Position numbers and translations under genes: made by a program. DNA of 64,000 bases from Catenovulum sp. 2E275 (lineage in GTDB: Bacteria; Pseudomonadota; Gammaproteobacteria; Enterobacterales; Alteromonadaceae): NCBI RefSeq assembly GCF_025515275.1, contig NZ_JAOPFU010000003.1, positions 62,001 through 126,000 on the forward strand. Direction: 5' to 3'. The notes beneath the pieces were generated by a model, which worked only from the letters and a program-made list of their open reading frames with translations, did not search any database and was not told the DNA's origin. This document shows positions 58,418 through 64,000 of this stretch, piece by piece; position 1 is the first letter of the stretch, and each line of letters begins with the position of its first letter.

Positions 58418-58593
58418 TATAACTCATTCGGATTGTTCAGTTAGGGTTATTTTACCGAAAAAGCCGTTTGTTGTGAATTGTGAATAAGCTTTAGATATTC
58501 AGTTTAAATTAACTGAATTCAAACCTAAAACAAGGCTTAATTAAGCGGATAATCTCAGGTAATAATCAGTTTTTACCGATTTATGCCAGTATT

Positions 58594-58658
58594 CCACAAA
58601 ATCTGTAGATAAGTCTGTTGAATAGCCAGTGGGTAATGGTTAAGTTGATGATTTTTAA
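58594..58658. repeat. Diverged direct repeat, copy A
   Basis: CCACAAAATCTGTAGATAAG and following bases resemble 59097-59160. The first 21 bases differ at only one position and the rest is alignable with gaps. Confidence 0.55.
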
Positions 58659-58814
58659 TGTTTATTTTTCTGGTTGTTTTTTGTTCGGTTTTTGTTTTTA
58701 TAGCGGATTAAAGTGCGTTACAAATTATTTTAGGTGTCACTTTTAGCTGTGAGTGAATAAAAATAAGTTTATTTTAATGTTTTAGTTAATCAATATAAAA
58801 CAGTGTGGATTTGG

Positions 58815-58835
58815 TTATCCACACCTTGTGAATAA
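58815..58835. repeat. Inverted pair of DnaA-box-like 9-mers
   Basis: TTATCCACA (58815-58823) and the reverse-strand TTATTCACA (58827-58835) face each other with a 3-base spacer. Both fit the gammaproteobacterial DnaA-box consensus. Confidence 0.6.
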
Positions 58836-59096
58836 CCCTTGTTTCGCCTGTTAAAATATGAATAAGGGTTATCAACCTTAAACTTATTTTATTTAACTAA
58901 TGCTGTGAATTATCAACTTAATGACTTTCCTGTTATTAACTCGGCTGAATCAAACTGAAAAACAGTATTTTTGTTCACTTTTTATCATCATATTAGTTTT
59001 ATCCTGTGAGTAAGTTTTAAGATGGACGCATTTTTAGTTTAATTTATCATCCAATTTTAAACTAAATTGGTCGTTTTATGCGTTTAATTGAATAAT

Positions 59097-59160
59097 CCAC
59101 AAAAACTGTAGATAAGTATGTGAATGAGTAGGTGGGTAAGTTTTAAGTTTATGATTTTAA
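59097..59160. repeat. Diverged direct repeat, copy B
   Basis: The second copy of the segment at 58594-58658. It starts CCACAAAAACTGTAGATAAG and lies about 500 bases away. Confidence 0.55.
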
Positions 59161-59349
59161 ATTAAATAAAATTAGATCAAAATTTGATCAGCCACTTATT
59201 TCCTCTATTTTAAACGTCTTTTTTCTGTTTGGATAAACAGTGCTTTGCTCGTTTTATTTTAAGTTTAGGTATAGGTTGAACAACTTATTTAGTTTGCTTT
59301 TTGAACTGTTTAAAAATAAACCTAAATTTAACTCAGGCTGAGTGAAAAT

Positions 59350-59365
59350 ACAGCATTAATGCTGT
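59350..59365. repeat. Perfect 16-bp palindrome
   Basis: ACAGCATTAATGCTGT is a perfect palindrome in the gene-free interval, about 290 bases before sohB. A dimeric regulator might bind it. Confidence 0.5.
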
Positions 59366-59658
59366 TTGCATTTGGTTTTATTTGGTTTATCCACTAAGTT
59401 TGTGGATATCCTTGTTGATTGTAAAAGTTTATATTTTTAAGTTGTTGTTATTAAACAATAAAAAAATAAAGCTAAAAAATAACCAACTCTATTTTTGAAC
59501 CTGATAGTGATTAATTTAAACCTTAAAATACAACTAAATATAAATAACTTAACTCAAACGCTTGCTATTTATATTAAGTGGCTTGATTAGCACTTAACCC
59601 TGAATATTGAGTTGTGGTAAGCTGTATCAATTGTGATTTATTTTAAAAGAGAACCGGA

Positions 59659-60729
59659 ATGGAATTTTTATACGAATATGGTTTGTTTTTAGCAAAAACC
59701 ATCACCTTTATAATTGCATTTGTTATTATTTTGGCTTTAGCTGCCAGTGCTAAAAAAGGTAAGTCTGGTAAAAAAGGCGAATTAGAAGTAACGAATCTAA
59801 CAGAGCGTTTTAATCAAACTAAATCGGCTTTAGAAAACGAATTACTTGATAAAGAAGCGCTTAAATTAAAGGAAAAGCAAGATAAAGCGCAGGCTAAATC
59901 AAAAGCCAAAGAAGAAAAACAAAAAGCCAAAGCGGCAGCTAAACAAAAAAGTGATGAATCAACAAACCAAGCTCAAAAACGTGTTTTTGTCATTGACTTT
60001 AAAGGTAGCGTAGATGCACATGAAGTTGACGGACTGCGTGAAGAAATTTCAGCTGTTTTAGCGGTAGCGACCCCTGCGGATGAGGTTTTAATTAAGCTGG
60101 AAAGTGGCGGCGGTGTTGTCCATGGTTATGGATTAGCAGCATCACAACTAGCACGAATTAAGGCAAAACAAATCCCGTTAACGATTGCTATTGATAAAGT
60201 GGCAGCAAGTGGCGGTTATATGATGGCTTGTGTCGCCGATAAAATTATTAGTGCGCCTTTTGCGATTGTGGGTTCAATAGGTGTGATTGCTCAACTGCCT
60301 AACTTTAATAAAGTTTTAAAGAACAATAATATTGAATTTGAACAAATTACCGCTGGCGAATTTAAACGAACTTTAACTATGTTCGGTGAAAACACAGATA
60401 AAGCCCGTGAAAAATTTAAATCTGAACTGGAAGAAATTCATCATTTATTTGTCGCTCATATCAGTGAGTTTAGAAACGAATTGAATGTAGAAAAAGTGGC
60501 AACCGGTGAACATTGGATGGGATCTCAAGCATTATCACTTGGTTTGGTCGATGAATTAAAAACCAGTGATGATTATATTTTTGAGCAGGTTGCCGATACT
60601 CAAGTCTTTCAAATTAAATATAAAATTAATAAAGGGGTAATGGATAAACTGCCATTTGCAGCCAGCAGCACAATTGAAAACATATTCATGCGTTTATATA
60701 ACAAAGTGTCAGAACTTAAATTCCGCTAG
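59659..60729 (+). CDS. sohB: SohB-type inner-membrane serine protease (S49)
   Basis: A 356-residue protease of the signal-peptide-peptidase A family. One N-terminal helix (TITFIIAFVIILALAAS) is followed by a long Lys/Ala-rich coiled linker (residues about 45-105). The S49 domain has VFVIDFKGSVDAHEV, LIKLESGGGVVHGYGLAASQL and the nucleophile region KVAASGGYMMACVADKIISAPFAIVGSIGVI. E. coli SohB can suppress the loss of DegP. The start has a weak Shine-Dalgarno. Confidence 0.94.
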   Translation: MEFLYEYGLFLAKTITFIIAFVIILALAASAKKGKSGKKGELEVTNLTERFNQTKSALENELLDKEALKLKEKQDKAQAKSKAKEEKQKAKAAAKQKSDESTNQAQKRVFVIDFKGSVDAHEVDGLREEISAVLAVATPADEVLIKLESGGGVVHGYGLAASQLARIKAKQIPLTIAIDKVAASGGYMMACVADKIISAPFAIVGSIGVIAQLPNFNKVLKNNNIEFEQITAGEFKRTLTMFGENTDKAREKFKSELEEIHHLFVAHISEFRNELNVEKVATGEHWMGSQALSLGLVDELKTSDDYIFEQVADTQVFQIKYKINKGVMDKLPFAASSTIENIFMRLYNKVSELKFR

Positions 60730-60764
60730 TTTCCTTTTCTTTAATATTGTTTTAAAACAATACC

Positions 60765-60804
60765 GCGCAGACCTGAGCTATAATTAGGCCTGCGCACTAT
60801 TTTT
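60765..60804 (+). terminator. Terminator of sohB
   Basis: The stem pairs 60765-60770 with 60790-60795 and, past one mismatch, 60772-60774 with 60786-60788. Five T residues follow shortly. Confidence 0.75.
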
Positions 60805-60932
60805 CAACCTTTCTCAATCGTATCTCCATTTTGTTTGAACCGTAAGTAACCCAAACTGCGCAAGAAACGGATCTGTTTCCTAATTTAAATTAAGTATGAT
60901 TGACTCATCCAATACCATTTTATTAGCGATAA

Positions 60933-61793
60933 ATGATGATAAAGACTAACCATAATGCAGATTTAGCGTCGCCTGAGTCGGTAGATTATTATCGAATTGA
61001 ACAAGCAATTGAGTATATTCAGGCTAATTTTAAACAGCAGCCATCTTTGGAAACCATTGCGAGCGCGGTTAATTTAAGCCCGTATCATTTTCAGCGTATG
61101 TTTAAAACATGGGCTGGCGTTAGCCCCAAAAAGTTTATTCAATACATTAGCTTGGATTATGCAAGGTTACTGTTAAAACAAAACCAGTCTGTTTTGGATA
61201 CTGCATTTGAAACCGGCTTATCCAGTCCGAGTCGCTTGCATGAATTATTTATCAACATTGAGGCAATGACTCCGGCTGAATTTAAAAGTGGCGGCGCTAA
61301 TTTAACGATCTTTTATTCATTTTGGTTCAGCCCATTTGGGCAAATGTTAATTGCTTCTACTGTTAAAGGCATTTGCCATATTCAGTTTAATCAAAACAAA
61401 GCAGCAGCACTGGCTGATTTACATAAGCGTTTTGAAAATGCTCAATTTAAATTTATTCAAACCGAAGCACATCAAGCGGTTGCCACTGTTTTTAACCAAA
61501 GTTCAGCTGATTTAAAGCAAATAAAACTGCATTTGGCTGCAACCCCTTTTCAGCTAAAAGTGTGGGAAAGTCTGCTTAAAATACCGACAGCGACTTTATC
61601 GACTTATCGTGATATTGCGGAACGTATTGGTAAACCCAAAGCAGCCAGAGCAGTGGGTAGCGCAATTGGACAAAACCCAGTTGCTTTTTTAATCCCTTGC
61701 CACAGAGTGATCCAAACCAGTGGCCACTTAGGGGGATATATGTGGGGCTTACCTAAAAAGTCTGCAATTATTGGCTGGGAAGCAACACGCTAA
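60933..61793 (+). CDS. AraC-type regulator fused to O6-alkylguanine methyltransferase (Ada-like)
   Basis: A 286-residue protein. Residues 20-115 are an AraC-type helix-turn-helix pair (LETIASAVNLSPYHFQRMFKTWAGVSPKKFIQYI). Residues 120-286 are a methylated-DNA repair domain with the active-site motif PCHRV (C256). The RIGKPKAARAVGSAIGQNP segment before it is the DNA-binding part. The N-terminal zinc domain of E. coli Ada that senses methylphosphotriesters is missing. So this is a two-domain Ada variant whose inducing signal is unclear. Its stop overlaps the convergent GGDEF-EAL stop by 4 bases. No good Shine-Dalgarno is seen. Confidence 0.88.
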   Translation: MMIKTNHNADLASPESVDYYRIEQAIEYIQANFKQQPSLETIASAVNLSPYHFQRMFKTWAGVSPKKFIQYISLDYARLLLKQNQSVLDTAFETGLSSPSRLHELFINIEAMTPAEFKSGGANLTIFYSFWFSPFGQMLIASTVKGICHIQFNQNKAAALADLHKRFENAQFKFIQTEAHQAVATVFNQSSADLKQIKLHLAATPFQLKVWESLLKIPTATLSTYRDIAERIGKPKAARAVGSAIGQNPVAFLIPCHRVIQTSGHLGGYMWGLPKKSAIIGWEATR

Positions 61794-64000
61794 CTAACCA
61801 ACCTTACCAGCCCAAAATCTTTGAGTAAATTATCGATAGGACTAGGTTTGTGAATGTAATAACCTTGTAGATAATCAACTTTAATTGACTCTAAAGTTGA
61901 CTTGACCTGGGCATTAGAAACGTACTCTACTATGGTTTTTAAACCCATTGTATGGCCTATTTTATTAATGGCATCAACCATGGCCTGATCAAAAGTATTA
62001 TTGTTGATATCTTTAACAAAAGAGCCATCAATTTTTAAATAATCGATAGGTAAACTTTTAAGATATCCAAAAGATGATAAACCACTACCAAAATCATCCA
62101 GTGCAAAACGGATACCTACTTTACGTAATTGCTCCATCACATCAGATGCTTTATGTAAATTGGAAATTGCTATAGTTTCTGTGATTTCAAAAACAATATG
62201 CCCTCCGTCGATACTATATTTATCTAACATAGCCATAATGAAATTTTTTAATTCTGGTTTATTAATAGATTCACCGGATAAGTTTATAGAACAGGTAAGT
62301 TGTTTAGGTAATTTCCCTTTATTTTCAGATAGCCACTTAAATGAGTTTTTAATGACCCATTGATCAATTGAGTGCATTAAATTATATCGCTCAGCAGTAG
62401 GAATAAAAGCACCAGGCATATAAATCTCATCATCTAAATGCATTCTAAGTAAAACTTCAAACTTAAGGCTTTTTTCAAGGCTGTTTACTGGAGCTATTTG
62501 CTGAAAATAGAGTTTAAATTTATCCTGCTCTAATGCTTGGTTAATTCTACTGACCCATTTGACTTGGCTCTTTCTTGCATTGATCTCTTTATCATCTGGT
62601 TGATATAAGTATACGTTATTACGTCCTAAGTCTTTTGATGCATAACAAGCAGCATCTGCTAATTGGATAATATCATTAACACTATTGGAGTATTGATCGA
62701 TAGGAATAACCCCGATACTAGTCGTTACTGTAAATTCTTTTCCTTCCCAGTTAAATCGATAAGATTCTATTTTATCTCGAATGTTTTCAGCTACTTTCTG
62801 ACCTTTTTCTATATCGCAGTGATATAAAATAGCAGCAAACTCATCTCCTCCTAACCGAGCTAAAATATCACTACTTCTAATTTTTTGTTTCATGTAATGA
62901 GCTACTTGTCGTAATAGCTCATCTCCAGCTTGATGGCCGCATAAATCGTTGACGATTTTAAACCTATCTAAATCTATATATAAAAGGATATGGCTCTGTT
63001 TGGTATGAATACTATCTTCTACTAACTCAGCTAAACAGCGATCAAACTCTGTTCGATTGATCAATCCAGTTAAACCATCATGCTTTGCTTGATGATTTAA
63101 CTGGCGCTGAATGATTTGAGATTGAGTAACATCTTGGAACACAACAACGGTGCCGTTTACATTATTATTTTGATCAAACATGGGGGCTATAGTATGTCTA
63201 ATCGCTCTTACACTACCGTCTCGACAATAAAGCAATCTGGGTTTATTCGTTACATGAGTTTGTTTATTTTCAATCACAGAACGTATTATGGCATCGTTTG
63301 GTCTTTGCTCTGGTGAGTCAACAACCGCCATAACTTGATAAATTTTACGTTTTTTTGCTTTGGCTAATGGCCAACCAATCAAAGACTCTGCTATGGGGTT
63401 CATATATACTATATTACCACTAGCTGTTGTGGTAATTACCCCATCACCGATAGAGTCCAAAGTGGCATGCATTTGCTCTTTTTCTGCATGCAAAGCCGCT
63501 TCTATAGCTTTATATTCAGTCATATCATTAATTAAACATGTATGCTCAATAATTGAATGACTGCTTTGAGTAATGACAATATCTAAAAATTTTGTTTTAA
63601 GTTGCTGATATGGTTGGCCTTCAAATCTTAGATGAGATGGTTTGATAAATAATTGATTAAAATCACCAATAAAAGGTAATTCATTTCCACTATTGAACTC
63701 TGAAACGTGGTCAATTGTAAAGATATCTGAAATTCTACGGCCTAAGGCTTCACTTTCATTAATACTAAAAATAGCTTCGGCTGCAGGATTCATGCTCACT
63801 ATGTGTTGGGCTGCGTCGAGTGTAACAACACCAGCCTGTATATCTCTGACTATACTTTGTGTTTTAGCTGAGTTTTGTTCAATTACATCCATCATTTGAT
63901 TATATTTTTCAGCGATTAAACCAACTTCAGTGAAAGGTTCTACAGGAATACGGTGTGCTAAATTAGATTCTTGCTTTTTAAGGTTAACCAAAAAATCATG
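61790..64000 (-). CDS. Dual PAS-GGDEF-EAL cyclic-di-GMP protein, 5' truncated
   Basis: A cyclic-di-GMP turnover protein, open at its N-terminal end through position 64000. The visible part begins in a HAMP-like linker (EVGLIAEKYNQMMDVIEQ). Two PAS domains follow (GVVTLDAAQHIVSMNPAAEAIF and GVITTTASGNIVYMNPIAESLI). The GGDEF domain has ARLGGDEFAAILYH with the inhibitory RxxD site (RSSD) just before. The EAL domain reads EVLLR, with DDFGSGLSSFGYLKSLPIDYLKIDG. The catalytic residues look intact in both, so either or both activities are possible. The missing part is probably a membrane sensor. Confidence 0.9.
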   Translation of the reverse strand, partial: HDFLVNLKKQESNLAHRIPVEPFTEVGLIAEKYNQMMDVIEQNSAKTQSIVRDIQAGVVTLDAAQHIVSMNPAAEAIFSINESEALGRRISDIFTIDHVSEFNSGNELPFIGDFNQLFIKPSHLRFEGQPYQQLKTKFLDIVITQSSHSIIEHTCLINDMTEYKAIEAALHAEKEQMHATLDSIGDGVITTTASGNIVYMNPIAESLIGWPLAKAKKRKIYQVMAVVDSPEQRPNDAIIRSVIENKQTHVTNKPRLLYCRDGSVRAIRHTIAPMFDQNNNVNGTVVVFQDVTQSQIIQRQLNHQAKHDGLTGLINRTEFDRCLAELVEDSIHTKQSHILLYIDLDRFKIVNDLCGHQAGDELLRQVAHYMKQKIRSSDILARLGGDEFAAILYHCDIEKGQKVAENIRDKIESYRFNWEGKEFTVTTSIGVIPIDQYSNSVNDIIQLADAACYASKDLGRNNVYLYQPDDKEINARKSQVKWVSRINQALEQDKFKLYFQQIAPVNSLEKSLKFEVLLRMHLDDEIYMPGAFIPTAERYNLMHSIDQWVIKNSFKWLSENKGKLPKQLTCSINLSGESINKPELKNFIMAMLDKYSIDGGHIVFEITETIAISNLHKASDVMEQLRKVGIRFALDDFGSGLSSFGYLKSLPIDYLKIDGSFVKDINNNTFDQAMVDAINKIGHTMGLKTIVEYVSNAQVKSTLESIKVDYLQGYYIHKPSPIDNLLKDFGLVRLVS

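Larger units (their letters stand above)
58418..59658. other. 1.24-kb gene-free interval with DnaA-box-like 9-mers and inverted repeats
   Basis: There is no reading frame of note. DnaA-box matches to TTATNCACA occur at 58479-58487 (minus), 58815-58823 (plus) and 58827-58835 (minus). One-mismatch forms lie at 59093-59101, 59387-59395 and 59401-59409. Inverted repeats are at 58832-58840 with 58864-58872, at 59175-59189 (with two GATC sites) and at 59350-59365. A diverged direct repeat joins 58594-58658 and 59097-59160. The region is strongly AT-rich. It could be a DnaA-titration or regulatory locus, or a long divergent promoter region. Confidence 0.6.

Noticed and set aside
58418-59658. The main chromosomal replication origin
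   Set aside because: DnaA-box-like sites are clustered, but there are no neighbouring dnaA, dnaN, mnmG or mioC genes and no clear AT-rich 13-mer array. I keep it only as a DnaA-binding candidate.

Overview
The window is an AT-rich chromosome segment of a marine-type gammaproteobacterium, most likely Alteromonadales. I base this on gene content and order: lapB-pyrF; yggS-proC-yggT-DUF4426; ccoNOQP-ccoHIS-TauE/SafE-fnr-uspE-ttcA; dapE-M15 peptidase-DUF2897. The abundance of outer-membrane barrels, a cbb3 oxidase, an EgtD-type methyltransferase and a bacterial voltage-gated channel fit the same group. A genus such as Catenovulum is a guess. Most of the window is ordinary core genome, and no plasmid, intact prophage, CRISPR array or intact insertion sequence is visible.

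Layout. 1-9.6 kb: lapB (5' cut by the window edge) and pyrF; a TraF_2-type barrel; an orphan gene with AP2-like repeats; sbcB; a TonB-domain lipoprotein; a small barrel; rnd; yejK. 9.8-12.6 kb: yejL and a shortened lapC/yejM; tRNA-Pro(GGG) with a decayed tyrosine-recombinase fragment just downstream; a small exported protein. 12.8-20.3 kb: SOS-controlled dinB; a 1232-residue lipoprotein and two predicted outer-membrane barrels; a MITE-like repeat. 20.4-26.6 kb: yggS-proC-yggT-DUF4426, proS, a CbiM-like membrane protein and xthA, all on the minus strand. 26.8-31.4 kb: dnaK-dnaJ behind a sigma-32 promoter, an M48 lipoprotein protease and a small membrane protein. 31.4-37.5 kb: a diguanylate cyclase, a YeaQ/YmgE-type protein, a voltage-gated channel, egtD and ttcA.

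37.5-47.2 kb is a low-oxygen respiration block. It holds uspE, fnr with a perfect FNR box in front, a DsbD_2-type protein, ccoS, ccoI, ccoH, ccoP, ccoQ, ccoO and ccoN, then a divergent FixH/YtkA-like orphan. 47.2-52.5 kb is a Leloir galactose locus (galT-galK, a convergent galR-type repressor, galE) with two MITE-like repeats. 52.5-55.4 kb: scpB-rluB, DUF3025 and PepSY proteins. 55.5-58.4 kb is a minus-strand operon: EIIA-like, yffB, dapE, M15 peptidase, DUF2897. 58.4-59.7 kb is a 1.24-kb gene-free interval with clustered DnaA-box-like 9-mers and inverted repeats. The window ends with sohB, an AraC-methyltransferase fusion and a GGDEF-EAL protein cut by the window edge.

The points most worth a second look are: the DnaA-box-rich interval; the EIIA-Glc homologue with Glu in place of the phosphorylated His; the channel with an acidic, CavAb-like filter; the TonB-domain outer-membrane lipoprotein; the giant lipoprotein and barrel neighbours; and the integrase relic at tRNA-Pro. 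All calls come from reading the sequence. No database search was run.
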